Assembly (NCBI RefSeq): GCF_015207875.1
Contig: NZ_JADEVZ010000028.1
Coordinates: 1-57,383, forward strand
Origin: Dolichospermum sp. LEGE 00240
Lineage (GTDB): Bacteria > Cyanobacteriota > Cyanobacteriia > Cyanobacteriales > Nostocaceae
DNA: 57,383 nt
Direction of reading: 5' to 3'
The position numbers and the translations under genes are program-made. Of the stretch, positions 1-9,140 are shown one piece after another; positions within the stretch are counted from its first letter, which is position 1; each line of letters starts with the position of its first letter. The notes under the pieces are model-generated. The model saw only the letters and a program-made list of their open reading frames with translations. It did not search any database and was not told the origin of the DNA.

Positions 1-22
1 CTCCCCCACTCCCCCAACTCCC

Positions 23-976
23 CTACTCAACAGTAGCGGAACTCAATTTCATTGTTTCCCACAAAACCATGTTTGGTGTTGTTGCGGGGATTGGTTGATG
101 GAGGGCAATTAGTTGTGCCAAGGTATTTTTTAATTGTGTCCGGGGGACGATATCATCAACAAATCCGTGTTTAAGTAAGTCTTCGGCGGTTTGAAAATCT
201 TCAGGGAGTTTTTCTCTGAGGGTTTGTTCAATTACCCGTCTACCCGCAAAACCAATTGTTGCTTTGGGTTCGGCGATGATGAGATCACCCAACATGGCGA
301 AACTGGCGGTAACACCTCCGGTAGTGGGGTTGGTTAAAATGGGGATATATAATAGTTTGGAGTCTCGGTGACGTTGGAGGGCGGCGGATATTTTGGCCAT
401 TTGCATTAAAGACAACATTCCTTCCTGCATTCTCGCACCGCCGGATGTACAAATGATGACTACAGGATAACGGCGTTGGGTGGCTTGTTCAATCATGCGG
501 GTGAGTTTTTCACCGACGACGGAACCCATGCTTCCACCCATGAAGCGGAAGTCCATGACTCCTAATGCTATGGGTAAGGTGTTAATTTGACCTAATCCGG
601 TTTTGACAGCATCTACCAGTCCTAGTTTTTCTTGTGTTTCTCGTAAGCGATCGCTGTAGGGTTTGCGATCGCGGAATTGCAAGGGATCCGTAGGACGTAA
701 ATTTTCATCTAATGGTTTCCAGGTATTAGCATCAATTAATTGGCGAATCCGTTCATCACTATCAACTCGATTATGATGACCACAATCAACGCAAACCATT
801 TGATTAGCTCTTAAATCTTTTGTATAGCTCAGAACACCACACTTAGGGCATTTATGCCATAAACCATCGGCAATTTCCCGTTCTTGGCGTTCTGAGTTGG
901 TGCTGCCCGATTTACGCCGATTTGCGAACCAATCAAATAGAGACTTTAAACCGCGTGATTCTTCGTTGTTTGCCAT
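23..976 (-). CDS. accD: Acetyl-CoA carboxylase carboxyltransferase subunit beta
   Basis: This is the beta half of the carboxyltransferase that moves the carboxyl group from carboxybiotin to acetyl-CoA to make malonyl-CoA for fatty acid synthesis; it works in the cytosol with AccA, which is not in this window. The 317-residue length is usual. The N-terminus has the zinc ribbon typical of AccD (Cys43, Cys46, Cys62, Cys65), followed by the crotonase-fold core with Gly-rich segments such as [13 protein letters not shown] and [11 protein letters not shown]. The start ATG is followed by the expected MANNEE leader. It reads out of the window to the left, and its 3' end lies in a CT-rich short repeat (1-25). 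Confidence 0.97.
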   Translation of the reverse strand: MANNEESRGLKSLFDWFANRRKSGSTNSERQEREIADGLWHKCPKCGVLSYTKDLRANQMVCVDCGHHNRVDSDERIRQLIDANTWKPLDENLRPTDPLQFRDRKPYSDRLRETQEKLGLVDAVKTGLGQINTLPIALGVMDFRFMGGSMGSVVGEKLTRMIEQATQRRYPVVIICTSGGARMQEGMLSLMQMAKISAALQRHRDSKLLYIPILTNPTTGGVTASFAMLGDLIIAEPKATIGFAGRRVIEQTLREKLPEDFQTAEDLLKHGFVDDIVPRTQLKNTLAQLIALHQPIPATTPNMVLWETMKLSSATVE

Positions 977-1226
977 TTTTATCTTATGTAATTAGGTATT
1001 AGGTCAAAATCAGAACTATGATGTGGGTAATTAATTAATGTCTAAACCATGATTTGTGTGATTGTGTTGATTAGTTAATCATAAGAATCATAAGAATCAT
1101 AGTTAAGACTGCTTAGATATTACCAACATCTCAAATCTCAATGGGGTAATAGCAGCTACAGTCAGGGTGGATACAGGTTTGGGCTGATAAAACCATAAAG
1201 ATGAAAAAAAGATTTAAAAAATGATG

Positions 1227-2048
1227 TTAATATCCAGGCAAAAATAATCTCATATAGTGGGACAAAATAGTTTCACCGCAAAAAACAGTGATTACCGCAC
1301 CTAAAGCTAGGAATGGTCCAAAAGGCATTTTTTGTCCCATTTGGTGACGGGAGAGGATAATTGCGCTCCCACCGATGAATACTCCCAAAATGCAGGATAT
1401 AAAACCCGCTAGGAGTAAATAACGCCATCCTAACCATGCTCCCATCATAGCAGCTAATTTAGCGTCACCTGCGCCCATGACCGTTTTGCCAAAAGCCATA
1501 GAACCTAAAAGGGCGATCGCATCAAACAACCATAAACCTAGAACAGTACCGGCTATTCCGGTCATTAAGCGTTTTGATAAGCCCACCGCAGTCGGTTCTG
1601 ATAACCAACCAATAGCCATTTGAAAGACTATTCCTAAAATTAAACCCGATTTAGTCAACGGGTTGGGTAGGGTCATTGTATCTAAATCTATGAGAGATAG
1701 AGCCAATAACCAGCTACAAAAAGCCCAATAGCCGATGGTGAAAATTGAAAATTGAAAAACCCAAAATACTATTAAAAATATTATCCCTGTTAACGCCTCT
1801 ATTAATGGATAACGGCGAGAAATCTGAGTCTGGCAATAACGACACCGCCCTTTTAACCACAACCAACCAAAAACTGGGATATTATCATAGGTTTTTAACC
1901 TATTTAAGCACTTGGGACAGCGAGAAGGGGGCCACAGCACTGATAACCCAGCCGGTAGCCGATAAACTACAACATTAATAAAACTACCGAGAGATGTCCC
2001 CAAGACAAAAACAATGATACTGGCTGGAAGATAAATCAAAATGTCCAT
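1227..2048 (-). CDS. pilD: Type IV prepilin peptidase / N-methyltransferase (PilD-like)
   Basis: This is a membrane aspartic peptidase that removes the leader of type IV prepilins and usually N-methylates the new N-terminus, supporting pili, motility and DNA uptake. The 273 residues begin with a hydrophobic helix and the conserved GSFxNVVxYRLP segment. A four-cysteine zinc site (Cys44, Cys47, Cys69, Cys72) sits in the cytoplasmic loop. The two catalytic aspartates of the family are visible at Asp121 or Asp123 (LIDLDT) and Asp195 in the GAGD motif. About eight transmembrane segments are predicted by eye. It lies 26 bases downstream of the small gene at 2075-2335 on the same strand, so they may be co-transcribed. 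Confidence 0.95.
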   Translation of the reverse strand: MDILIYLPASIIVFVLGTSLGSFINVVVYRLPAGLSVLWPPSRCPKCLNRLKTYDNIPVFGWLWLKGRCRYCQTQISRRYPLIEALTGIIFLIVFWVFQFSIFTIGYWAFCSWLLALSLIDLDTMTLPNPLTKSGLILGIVFQMAIGWLSEPTAVGLSKRLMTGIAGTVLGLWLFDAIALLGSMAFGKTVMGAGDAKLAAMMGAWLGWRYLLLAGFISCILGVFIGGSAIILSRHQMGQKMPFGPFLALGAVITVFCGETILSHYMRLFLPGY

Positions 2049-2074
2049 ATTGTTATTTGTCAGTTGTGAGTTGA

Positions 2075-2335
2075 CTAATACATATAGGACTCAATTTGAT
2101 TTAACGGGACAAAGCATTCCTGTGGTAACAGCACTGGGTAATGAGTAAAAATCACCTTACCCCGATGAGTTACCCGACTAATTGCTACCCCTGTAGCTTT
2201 TCCTACTATTTCTGGATGAACTTCACAGTAGGTGTAGTAAATATGACTAGCGGCTCTAATTACAGTAGGATCAATCAAAGACGGGTGCTTTTTTTGTGAG
2301 GTAAAGTTTGCTTGTTCTTGTTGTAAAGCGTACAC
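2075..2335 (-). CDS. Conserved hypothetical small protein
   Basis: This is an 86-residue soluble protein that I do not recognise beyond a general resemblance to small conserved cyanobacterial proteins. It has no signal peptide, no membrane segment and two cysteines. It is probably real because the codon use looks normal, it is flanked by same-strand genes, and it ends only 26 bases before the prepilin peptidase start. Function unknown. Confidence 0.65.
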   Translation of the reverse strand: MYALQQEQANFTSQKKHPSLIDPTVIRAASHIYYTYCEVHPEIVGKATGVAISRVTHRGKVIFTHYPVLLPQECFVPLNQIESYMY

Positions 2336-2420
2336 TATTTGCTTTTATGTAAGTTATAGATTTGCTCTTAGTTTATCTGAAAATTTTCACAATAGATGCC
2401 AAAATTTTCAGATTTATCCT

Positions 2421-3515
2421 TTAACGTGATTTTAGTTGCAGAATTTCCATGAGTGCTGCGCCCATAGCTTGACAACCGACTAGTTTCATTCCTGGGGACA
2501 TAATATCTCCTGTGCGATAACCTTGTTGTAAAACTTGTAACACACTGTTTTCAATTAAGTCTGCTGCTTCTGGTTGGTTGAAAGCATAACGCAACATCAT
2601 GGCGGCACTTAAAACCTGTGCTAGAGGGTTGGCTTGATCAAGTCCGGCAATATCTGGGGCTGAACCGTGAACTGGTTCATAGACACCCGGACCATCAGCA
2701 CCCAAACTGGCGGAAGGTAACATTCCTATACTACCAGTTAACATCGCTGCCGCATCGGAGAGAATATCACCAAAGAGGTTGCCTGTGACAATTGTATCAA
2801 ATTGTTTGGGAGCGCGAACTAATTGCATGGCAGCGTTATCCACATATAAATGAGATAATTCCACATCAGTATACTCTAAGGAAAGTTGAGTAATTCGTTC
2901 TCGCCACAATTGAGATACTTCTAACACATTGGCTTTATCCACAGAACAGAGTTTACCACCCCGTTTTCGCGCTGTTTCAAAGGCTACGCGCCCAATTCGT
3001 TCAATTTCCGATTCTGTGTAAACCATCGTATTTACACCACGTTTTTCTCCAGTTTCAGTGGCAAAAATACCTTTGGGTTTACCAAAATAAATTCCACCAG
3101 TGAGTTCCCGCACCACCATAATATCTACACCTTCCACAACTTCCCGTTTCAAGGTAGAAGCGTCAATTAATTGGGGAAGAATTTTGGCAGGACGTAAATT
3201 AGCAAACAGTTCTAAACCCGCCCGCAGTCCTAATAAACCCGCTTCTGGGCGCAAATTTGAGGGCAGAGAATCCCATTTATAACCACCAATAGCAGCGAGT
3301 AAGACGGAATCGCTATGTCGACACATATCTAAGGTGACAGCGGGTAGAGGTTCGCCGGTTGCGTCAATAGCAGCGCCACCAATTAAGGCTGTAGAAAATT
3401 CAAAGCTAAGATCAAATCGTTTCCCTACGACTTTTAGCACGTCCACCGCTACGGACATAATTTCAGGACCAATGCCATCGCCAGGAAGTAAGGTAATGCG
3501 GTAGTTTTGAGTCAT
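2421..3515 (-). CDS. leuB: 3-isopropylmalate dehydrogenase
   Basis: LeuB oxidatively decarboxylates 3-isopropylmalate with NAD+ in leucine synthesis, in the cytosol. The protein has the beta-decarboxylating dehydrogenase fold: [13 protein letters not shown] at the N-terminus, substrate arginines in RPEAGLL and [17 protein letters not shown], and the signature [18 protein letters not shown] binding metal and cofactor. I chose the ATG at 3515 (MTQNYRI), giving 364 residues, the usual family length. The frame stays open to 3575, but those 20 extra residues ([12 protein letters not shown]...) have no counterpart in the family. It stands alone, without leuC or leuD nearby. Confidence 0.95.
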   Translation of the reverse strand: MTQNYRITLLPGDGIGPEIMSVAVDVLKVVGKRFDLSFEFSTALIGGAAIDATGEPLPAVTLDMCRHSDSVLLAAIGGYKWDSLPSNLRPEAGLLGLRAGLELFANLRPAKILPQLIDASTLKREVVEGVDIMVVRELTGGIYFGKPKGIFATETGEKRGVNTMVYTESEIERIGRVAFETARKRGGKLCSVDKANVLEVSQLWRERITQLSLEYTDVELSHLYVDNAAMQLVRAPKQFDTIVTGNLFGDILSDAAAMLTGSIGMLPSASLGADGPGVYEPVHGSAPDIAGLDQANPLAQVLSAAMMLRYAFNQPEAADLIENSVLQVLQQGYRTGDIMSPGMKLVGCQAMGAALMEILQLKSR

Positions 3516-3644
3516 AGTCAAGTTTTGCTGGGTAAATGTTTGTAGATAAAATATCATACCTAGCAATTGTGCCAAATGGCGTGGTTAATTTTATTGGTAA
3601 TTGGTAATTGGTAATTATAAAAACTATTCCCCAGTCCCTGGTCC

Positions 3645-3869
3645 CTAAATCCCATCAATTTCAATTAATTTTTGTCGAGATGTTGTCCCAGATTTAATTG
3701 AGATAGAGGATTGAGGAACATCAAACTTTTTAGCTAATAGTTTAATTAACTCTTGATTAGCTTTACCATCTACAGGTGGTGATTTGAGATGTACAGTTAA
3801 ACTACCATCTGCTAATTCCTCAATCTTTTGTTGTTTGGAGTTTGGTTTAACTTTTACTCTTTTTTGCAT
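3645..3869 (-). CDS. DUF167 / YggU family protein
   Basis: This 74-residue protein has the DUF167 (YggU/UPF0235) fold signature: [14 protein letters not shown] near the N-terminus, then [22 protein letters not shown] and the closing [14 protein letters not shown]. The family is small, soluble and widespread, with no settled biochemical role. Its start lies inside the 3' end of the upstream DUF2809-like gene in another frame (23-base overlap), which suggests translational coupling. Confidence 0.9.
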   Translation of the reverse strand: MQKRVKVKPNSKQQKIEELADGSLTVHLKSPPVDGKANQELIKLLAKKFDVPQSSISIKSGTTSRQKLIEIDGI

Positions 3870-4233
3870 GATCTATTTCTCGAAGTTTTTCTAAGCACAA
3901 CCAACCCAAAATAGAACCTAACAGATAATGAGGAAAATCCCACCAAGCGAAAGTAGCACGAATGGCTTCTAATAATGGTGGATGCCAAAGTTGTAAAAAT
4001 TCAACAATGCAGGTCAGAATAAACACCCAGATAGGAATTTGGATAACGGCTTTTTTACTTCTGAAAAACCCAAAAGCAAATAAACACCAAAATATTTCAT
4101 AAAATATCGCTGCACCATAATTATTTAACCATTCATGTCCAATTCCTCGATAATATTTAAAGAAAAAACCCATCGCTATAACGATGAGTGTAGAAATGAT
4201 AATTAACTTGCTTTGTTGACGGTTATGAAGCAT
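3847..4233 (-). CDS. DUF2809-like integral membrane protein
   Basis: This 128-residue membrane protein has about four hydrophobic helices (near residues 9-25, 38-55, 64-80 and 98-114). The [19 protein letters not shown] and [12 protein letters not shown] segments resemble the DUF2809/VanZ-like group of small bacterial membrane proteins, for which no function is established. The basic C-terminal tail would lie in the cytoplasm. It overlaps the DUF167 gene at its 3' end, so the two likely share an mRNA. Confidence 0.75.
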   Translation of the reverse strand: MLHNRQQSKLIIISTLIVIAMGFFFKYYRGIGHEWLNNYGAAIFYEIFWCLFAFGFFRSKKAVIQIPIWVFILTCIVEFLQLWHPPLLEAIRATFAWWDFPHYLLGSILGWLCLEKLREIDHAKKSKS

Positions 4234-4270
4234 TTTTTACAAGTAGGTGATCAGCTATTTGTAGCAAAGT

Positions 4271-4585
4271 TCACCCAATACCCAACATTCTATTTACCTG
4301 TGGTAATGCTAAAGGTTTGCGTTCAATATTTTGGAAACATTCGATTTTTTGAAGTTGTGTACAAGCAGTTTTAAAATTACTGATTTTTAATAAAACAATA
4401 TCTTGATAAACTGCATCTTGGGGACTTTTTATCTCCATAATCAAATCTTGTAAGTGATTTTGTTCAATAGCTAAATTCAGATATTTTAAAAATACTTCTC
4501 TTTTTTTAGAACGGACACCGACTAAATACCAATTATTAGTCGTTTGTTCTGATGAATTTGAATCTTTAGTTTCGATTGGTGGCAT
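4271..4585 (-). CDS. Hypothetical protein with possible NusG N-terminal-like fold
   Basis: The frame is open from 4633 with a TTG, but the first ATG at 4585 (MPPIETKD) is the more likely start, giving about 104 residues. After a polar N-terminus comes NNWYLVGVRSKKREVFLKYL, reminiscent of the opening strand and helix of NusG N-terminal (NGN) domains, then DIVLLKISNFKTACTQL. No KOW domain follows. The resemblance is by eye and weak; function unknown. It has ordinary local composition and sits between same-strand genes without overlapping them. Confidence 0.55.
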   Translation of the reverse strand: MPPIETKDSNSSEQTTNNWYLVGVRSKKREVFLKYLNLAIEQNHLQDLIMEIKSPQDAVYQDIVLLKISNFKTACTQLQKIECFQNIERKPLALPQVNRMLGIG

Positions 4586-4702
4586 GATTGGCAGTGTATT
4601 TTTCTTAAATTTATTTAAAGAGCGAATTCTCAACTGTGATGTTTATGATTTGTTTAATTTGTTCCGACTAATTAATCATCGAAATCAAATAAATCATGCA
4701 AA

Positions 4703-5890
4703 TCATAGTTCTGAATTTAGCCAATATTTATAAGCTGCATAAGCTAATGTGACTACTCCAGTAATAATAGCAGATTCATCAACTTCAAATTGGGGATGAT
4801 GCAAGGGATGATTAATTATTCTCCCTTCATAGCCTACACCTAAACGAAACATTGAACCAGGGGCGTGTTCTAAATAAACAGAAAAATCTTCTGCACCTAA
4901 AGATGGTTCTGGTAAAATTTGGACACAATTATTAGTCCAAGCTTCTTCTGCCGATGATTGTAATAATTGTGTTAATGCGTTATCATTTTGGACACTAGGT
5001 ACACCTTGATGATAGTTAACTTGATATTTTGCATTGTAAGAATTACAAACATTAGCAACTATATTTTCAATCCACTGTGGTAGTTTGTCGCGGGTTTCTG
5101 GGTGAAGCGATCGCACTGTTCCTAATAATTGGACTTTATCAGCAATCACATTTGGCGCTCTTCCCCCATTAATTTGCCCAATACTCAACACTACGGGACG
5201 CAAAGGATTTTGAGTACGGCTAATAGCTTGTTGCAATGATGTAATCACTTGCGCTGCAATCCAAATTGCATCTATGGCTTCATGGGGACGCGCACCATGT
5301 CCAGATTCACCAATAATCATAATTTCTAAATTATCTGCTGCGGCTGTCAACGCACCGTAGCGAATACCCACTGAACCCGCAGGAATGGAGGGAAAAACGT
5401 GCAACCCTAAAATAGCCGCCACATTATTCATCACTCCATCTTTTACCATCCAATTTGCACCTTGGGCAATTTCTTCGGCAGGTTGAAATAAAAACCGCAC
5501 CTTTCCACCCAATTCTGGGGCAATTTGGGAAAGTACCATCGCTGTCCCCAAACCTACCGTAGTATGAATATCATGTCCACAGGCGTGCATAACTCCTTCA
5601 ATTCGAGAAGCATATTCTAAATTTGTGCGCTCTTGAATGGGCAAAGCATCCATATCAGTGCGAATTGCTAAGATCCTATCACTAGGTTGAGTTCCTTGTA
5701 ATTCACCAATGACACCGGTTTTACCTATGCCTTCTTCTACGTGCAAGCCATTGGCAGACAACACACCTGCAATAAAAGCAGCGGTTTGATATTCTTCGCC
5801 ACTAAGTTCTGGATGCGCGTGAATATGGCGACGGATTTCGACTAAGCGGGGTGATATGTTTGTTGTTAAGTCTTTGATTCGGTTTAGCAT
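4703..5890 (-). CDS. M20 family metallo-amidohydrolase (N-acyl amino acid / hippurate hydrolase type)
   Basis: This 395-residue cytosolic enzyme belongs to the M20D peptidase family (amidohydrolases that split N-acyl or N-carbamoyl amino acids and related amides). Metal-binding residues are visible in HACGHDIHT (Cys104, His106), the general-base/ligand Glu pair in FQPAEE (Glu139, Glu140) and a late His in the NHPLHHPQFE segment. The lid or dimerisation domain lies around residues 180-290. It begins with ATG at 5890. The exact substrate cannot be read from the sequence, and it stands alone between repeats. Confidence 0.92.
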   Translation of the reverse strand: MLNRIKDLTTNISPRLVEIRRHIHAHPELSGEEYQTAAFIAGVLSANGLHVEEGIGKTGVIGELQGTQPSDRILAIRTDMDALPIQERTNLEYASRIEGVMHACGHDIHTTVGLGTAMVLSQIAPELGGKVRFLFQPAEEIAQGANWMVKDGVMNNVAAILGLHVFPSIPAGSVGIRYGALTAAADNLEIMIIGESGHGARPHEAIDAIWIAAQVITSLQQAISRTQNPLRPVVLSIGQINGGRAPNVIADKVQLLGTVRSLHPETRDKLPQWIENIVANVCNSYNAKYQVNYHQGVPSVQNDNALTQLLQSSAEEAWTNNCVQILPEPSLGAEDFSVYLEHAPGSMFRLGVGYEGRIINHPLHHPQFEVDESAIITGVVTLAYAAYKYWLNSEL

Positions 5891-6381
5891 AGCAATAATT
5901 TTAATTCATTCACCTTATATTTCAATCTATAGCAATCCTAAATGAAATGTGTTCGCGAAGCGTGCCGTAGGTATCACATCTCTTATTTTCCTACCTCTGT
6001 GTCCTCTGTGTCTGGAGTGGTTCGTTAAAAAAACTAGTTCATAACTCAAATAGGAGTCCTATAGAATTTTGACAACTTGAACGGCTACAAGCATTATGAC
6101 TAATTTTATCGGCTTATCTGCTAATTTTTCAGCATCAAAGAACACAGCCAAATTACTCTTCCTTAGAGGGTGTTTGAAAAGTCTAATTTATTACTGGCAA
6201 GGGCGACTAGAAGTCGCGGCTACACAGACAAAACCCACCTTCCTGGGTTCAGAACCCTTAATTTTTCGGCGTTGCTGATTAAGGGTATGAATTTTAGTCT
6301 CACGCAAAGGCGAGGCAGCGCGGTCTTGGGGGTTTCCCCCATGAGCGACTGCCGTAGCAAAGACGCACTGAGGTTTGAGCT
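5891..6381. other. Repeat-rich intergenic region
   Basis: This 490-base stretch has no convincing gene; two overlapping short plus-strand frames look like chance. It holds a palindromic fragment at 5950-5982 (CGCGAAGCGTGCCGTAGG core), a CTCTGTGTCCTCTGTGTCTGG repeat at about 5995-6027, half of a larger inverted repeat element at 6202-6267, and a small transposon-like element that runs into the next gene. Confidence 0.6.
6202..6267 (+). repeat. Half copy of the 26484-26600 inverted-repeat element
   Basis: The stretch GCGACTAGAAGTCGCGGC, followed by TACACAGACAAAACCCACCT and GGGTTCAGAA, closely matches the left arm and loop of the element at 26484-26600. It is cut off where the 6268-6426 element begins, so it is a truncated copy of a dispersed palindromic repeat. 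Confidence 0.75.
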
Positions 6382-6426
6382 TTAAAGGTTCAATTTGGGA
6401 ATTTCATACCTCAATTCAGCAACGCC
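6268..6426. mobile_element. MITE-like element with about 28-bp inverted ends
   Basis: The left end (GGCGTTGCTGATTAAGGGTA, 6268 onward) and the reverse complement of the right end (GGCGTTGCTGAATTGAGGTA, from 6426 inward) match over about 28 bp with a few differences. The inside (about 100 bp) holds other short repeats, including a GGGGGTTTCCCCC palindrome, and no transposase. The right end lies inside the 3' end of the PanE-like gene. Confidence 0.7.
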
Positions 6427-7359
6427 CTTATTTCTCATATCTAAAAACTTTAATTGTTGATATAAACAACGAATTTGCTGCAAATATACACCTGCTGATT
6501 CAGCTTTTCTTAATGGATTACCAAAAATTGCTTCTACTTCTAAAGGACGCTTTTCATCAAAATCAATTTTCATACTGGTGCGGTAGGGTTTCATTTTTGT
6601 GGTGTAATCTAACATGGTTTGAACAAAACTTTCAGGAATTATTCTTCCTGTACTTTTTGCCCCTGCGACTACTTCCCACATCAAAGTTTCCACTAACTGA
6701 CGAGTGTGAATATCCGTCATCAATTCATCTGTTCTGCCATCAAGAATTACAGATAAACCATTATAGGGAATATTCCAGACTAACTTTTTCCAACGTCCTA
6801 ATAGTAAATCTTCTAATAATTCTATAGATATACCAGCATTTTCAAAATCTGTGGTAACTTCTCGCATTTTTTGAGTAATGCCAGTTAATTGATAATTAGA
6901 TTTATATTCACCTAAAGTAATTTGTCCATAATCTAAATGATGAATATGTCCTGGTGCAACTCTATTAGAACAGAGAAAACATAACCCCCCAATAATGCTG
7001 ACATTATTGACAATTTCTGCAATTTCTGACTCTATATCCAATCCATTTTGTAATACCAATACTACTCCGTCATCTTTAACTATTGGTGGTAATAAATTGG
7101 GTAAAAGTTGATTTTGGGTAGTTTTTAGTGATATTATTACCACATCACACCGTGGCATCTTGTCTACATTATTATAAGCATTAACTTTGGGGAGGGTGAA
7201 GTCACCATTTTTAGACTCAATCATGAGACCGTTTTCCCTTACCTGTTGGTAATCGCTTTTGAGTAAATAGTGAACTTCTAAACCGGATTTTTGGAGTTTT
7301 GCGCCATAAAATCCACCTAATGCGCCAGTTCCCAATATGGCATAAGTGCGTTTACTCAT
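6382..7359 (-). CDS. 2-dehydropantoate 2-reductase family protein (PanE/ApbA-like)
   Basis: This NAD(P)-dependent reductase family includes PanE, which reduces ketopantoate in pantothenate synthesis. The 325 residues show a Rossmann start (YAILGTGALGGFYGAKL), the LKTTQN and VLVLQNGLDIE segments, and a C-terminal helical domain with KLVWNIPYNGLSV and GRIIPESFVQTML. Cyanobacteria often carry several paralogues, so the substrate is uncertain. The last 14 residues (GVAELRYEIPKLNL) and the stop codon are encoded by the end of a MITE-like element, so the original C-terminus has been replaced. The start ATG at 7359 precedes the glycine motif as expected. Confidence 0.88.
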   Translation of the reverse strand: MSKRTYAILGTGALGGFYGAKLQKSGLEVHYLLKSDYQQVRENGLMIESKNGDFTLPKVNAYNNVDKMPRCDVVIISLKTTQNQLLPNLLPPIVKDDGVVLVLQNGLDIESEIAEIVNNVSIIGGLCFLCSNRVAPGHIHHLDYGQITLGEYKSNYQLTGITQKMREVTTDFENAGISIELLEDLLLGRWKKLVWNIPYNGLSVILDGRTDELMTDIHTRQLVETLMWEVVAGAKSTGRIIPESFVQTMLDYTTKMKPYRTSMKIDFDEKRPLEVEAIFGNPLRKAESAGVYLQQIRCLYQQLKFLDMRNKGVAELRYEIPKLNL

Positions 7360-7478
7360 TTTATGTATAGAAAAACATTAGTAAAATTATCCAATAATAT
7401 TTTACCAGAATTTTTATAATAAAACTTAAACATGATTTACTATTTTTGAGAACCTTTGGTAGATATGAGGTAAAGTCA

Positions 7479-7880
7479 ATGGCTGATATTGTTGATATTG
7501 CAGTTAGTAGTGATGGGTTTAAAACTTTAGTAGCGGCTGTACAAGCTGCTGGTTTAGTAGAAACATTGAAAAGTCCTGGTCCATTCACCGTGTTCGCACC
7601 AACTGATGATGCTTTTGCTAAATTACCCCCTGGCACAATTACAACTTTATTACAAAATCTTCCCCAATTAGCACGCATTCTCACCTATCATGTCGTGCCT
7701 GGCAAGTTAACGAAGGCTGATTTGGCAAAACTTGGTACAGTCACTTCTGTGGAAGGTTCTGCGATTAAAATTAATTGTGAAGATGGTTTTGAGGTGAAAA
7801 ATGCCACAGTTTTAGCGGCAGATATTGATGCTGATAATGGCGTGATTCATGTCATTGATACTGTGATTTTGATGGGTTAA
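7479..7880 (+). CDS. Fasciclin (FAS1) domain protein
   Basis: A single FAS1 domain of 133 residues. The conserved H1 motif [18 protein letters not shown] and the H2-like [11 protein letters not shown] are present, with the C-terminal [13 protein letters not shown] strand. There is no signal peptide, so it appears cytosolic, or exported by a route not visible here. Bacterial FAS1 proteins are linked to adhesion and envelope functions, but none is proven for this type. The open frame starts with TTG at 7446; I prefer ATG 7479 because a GAGG ribosome-binding site lies about 9 bases before it and the family begins at MADIVDIA. Confidence 0.93.
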   Translation: MADIVDIAVSSDGFKTLVAAVQAAGLVETLKSPGPFTVFAPTDDAFAKLPPGTITTLLQNLPQLARILTYHVVPGKLTKADLAKLGTVTSVEGSAIKINCEDGFEVKNATVLAADIDADNGVIHVIDTVILMG

Positions 7881-8117
7881 TCCGAGAGAGTCTTTTAGCG
7901 TTATCGGGGAAACCTTATAGAGACGTTCCTTACAGCGTCTCTCTCATTCATAAATTTAGTTACCAAGGCTAATTCTTTAAAAATTGTTACATAAATGGTG
8001 TGATTACTCACTTTTAAGGTACTATGGTACTATGAGTTCAATCATCATATTATTTATAATTATTATTTATAATAAAACTTAATCATAAGAACCTACTACA
8101 ATCATCCCCAAAAATTA

Positions 8118-8447
8118 ATGTTAGATTTCAACGCCTTAATCGAATTTTCCCGCAATAACTGTATAGGCATTTGTGCCTTTCTTGTTCCAGCCAATATTCT
8201 GACAACCTTATTAACAATTGTCCTCACCGTTCTCAATCGTCCTATGGGTCAGGTGTTGATGTCTATAGGATTCGCGTGTACGTTTGCTAGTATTATGATG
8301 CTGCACGTTTATACTTGGTTTATGATTGGTGTGGTTATGCCGCCAACTTACATCCTGTTATCCTTAGCAATCACCTGTTTATTGACTAATCTTTTGGTAA
8401 TTGTCTGGCGGAGAAATTCTCTACAATTGTTTTCTTTTGATAAATAA
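8118..8447 (+). CDS. Small conserved membrane protein
   Basis: This 109-residue protein has about three hydrophobic helices (residues 15-38, 44-70 and 76-96) and short polar ends. I recognise it only as the kind of small conserved membrane protein common in cyanobacteria. Function unknown. It is followed by a 17-bp inverted repeat and a terminator-like hairpin, consistent with a monocistronic gene. Confidence 0.7.
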   Translation: MLDFNALIEFSRNNCIGICAFLVPANILTTLLTIVLTVLNRPMGQVLMSIGFACTFASIMMLHVYTWFMIGVVMPPTYILLSLAITCLLTNLLVIVWRRNSLQLFSFDK

Positions 8448-8472
8448 TTACAACAAAAGTCAGCTTTGCATT

Positions 8473-8521
8473 GAATATTCAGAATAGTAGTAAAAAATAG
8501 AAATTACTATTCTGAATATTC
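8473..8521. repeat. 17-bp perfect inverted repeat
   Basis: The arms GAATATTCAGAATAGTA (8473-8489) and its exact complement (8505-8521) enclose a 15-base A-rich loop. It lies between two convergent genes and would form a strong AT-rich hairpin in either transcript. No U-tract follows, so it may be an RNA end-stabilising structure rather than a terminator by itself. Confidence 0.7.
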
Positions 8522-8526
8522 AGAAT

Positions 8527-8553
8527 AGCTGTTAATTAACTAACAGCTATTTT
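8527..8553 (+). terminator. Probable rho-independent terminator
   Basis: Stem AGCTGTTA / TAACAGCT (8527-8534 and 8541-8548) with a 6-base loop is followed by ATTTTT. It would end transcription of the membrane protein gene at 8118-8447. Confidence 0.6.
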
Positions 8554-8561
8554 TGGTAATC

Positions 8562-8744
8562 TTAACGGCAGTAACCCCAGCAGCAAGAGTGCTTGTAACC
8601 ACCATAACCTCTACCATAGCCACCATAACCACCACCAAAAACATCTTGTACTTCCTCGGTAGCTAATTCATTGAGGAAACTAGCAGCATCATTAAATAAA
8701 TCATAACCGACAGGAAGTAGTGTGGATATTTTGATATTAGCCAT
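8562..8744 (-). CDS. Putative RiPP / bacteriocin precursor peptide (double-glycine leader, Gly/Tyr-rich core)
   Basis: This 60-residue peptide has two parts. Residues 1-38 look like a cyanobacterial bacteriocin leader: MANIKIS opening, an acidic helix with DLFNDAASFLNEL, and a double-glycine end (DVFGG, Gly37-Gly38). The rest, if cut there, is a 22-residue core of glycine and tyrosine repeats (GYGGYGRGYGGY) ending in KHSCCWGYCR with three cysteines. A strong AAGGAGG ribosome-binding site precedes the ATG. No maturase, peptidase or exporter gene is near, so it is an orphan precursor that would depend on enzymes elsewhere. An alternative is a Gly/Tyr-rich structural peptide. Precursor assignment is by leader resemblance only. 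Confidence 0.75.
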   Translation of the reverse strand: MANIKISTLLPVGYDLFNDAASFLNELATEEVQDVFGGGYGGYGRGYGGYKHSCCWGYCR

Positions 8745-9140
8745 GATAATTCCTCCTTTATATATGGTCTTGACATCAAAGGAATGAGATTAGACTTGAT
8801 ATTGACTAACCTTTGTTTTGATTCTTTCAAAGATAATTTATAAATGCAAGACTTTGATATTAATAGATAAGACTTTATTAAATTATTTTTGTCTAGCTGT
8901 TAATAGTACAATCGAGGGCGGGGAAACCCCACCCCTACAGGTTTTTCAATTTAATTCCTGTATCTCATTCAAGTGCATACCACTACAGTAAAGATGTTTC
9001 ATGGAACATTTCTACAAAAGAGTGTGGTTTTTTTATGGATTATATTTCCGAGAAAATGCCGACTTAATTAAGTTTGTTTTGTCTAAACTATAGCAAATAG
9101 ACAATAGACAACATATTGAAAATACAATTTTCAACTCTTT
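8745..9140. other. Intergenic region with small repeats
   Basis: This 395-base stretch has no gene that I can support. It holds the promoter side of the RiPP gene, a GC-rich palindromic repeat at 8916-8938, a degenerate copy of the GTTCCATGGAAC palindrome near 8995-9017, and a TTGAAAAT/ATTTTCAA hairpin at 9116-9134 just past the murF stop. Confidence 0.5.

Noticed and set aside
6096-6385. Two overlapping plus-strand frames of 60 and 71 codons
   Set aside because: They are made of dispersed repeats and show no protein-like features or ribosome sites.
6375-6827. 150-codon plus-strand frame
   Set aside because: It is antisense to the well-supported PanE-like gene and is low-complexity, so it is a shadow frame.
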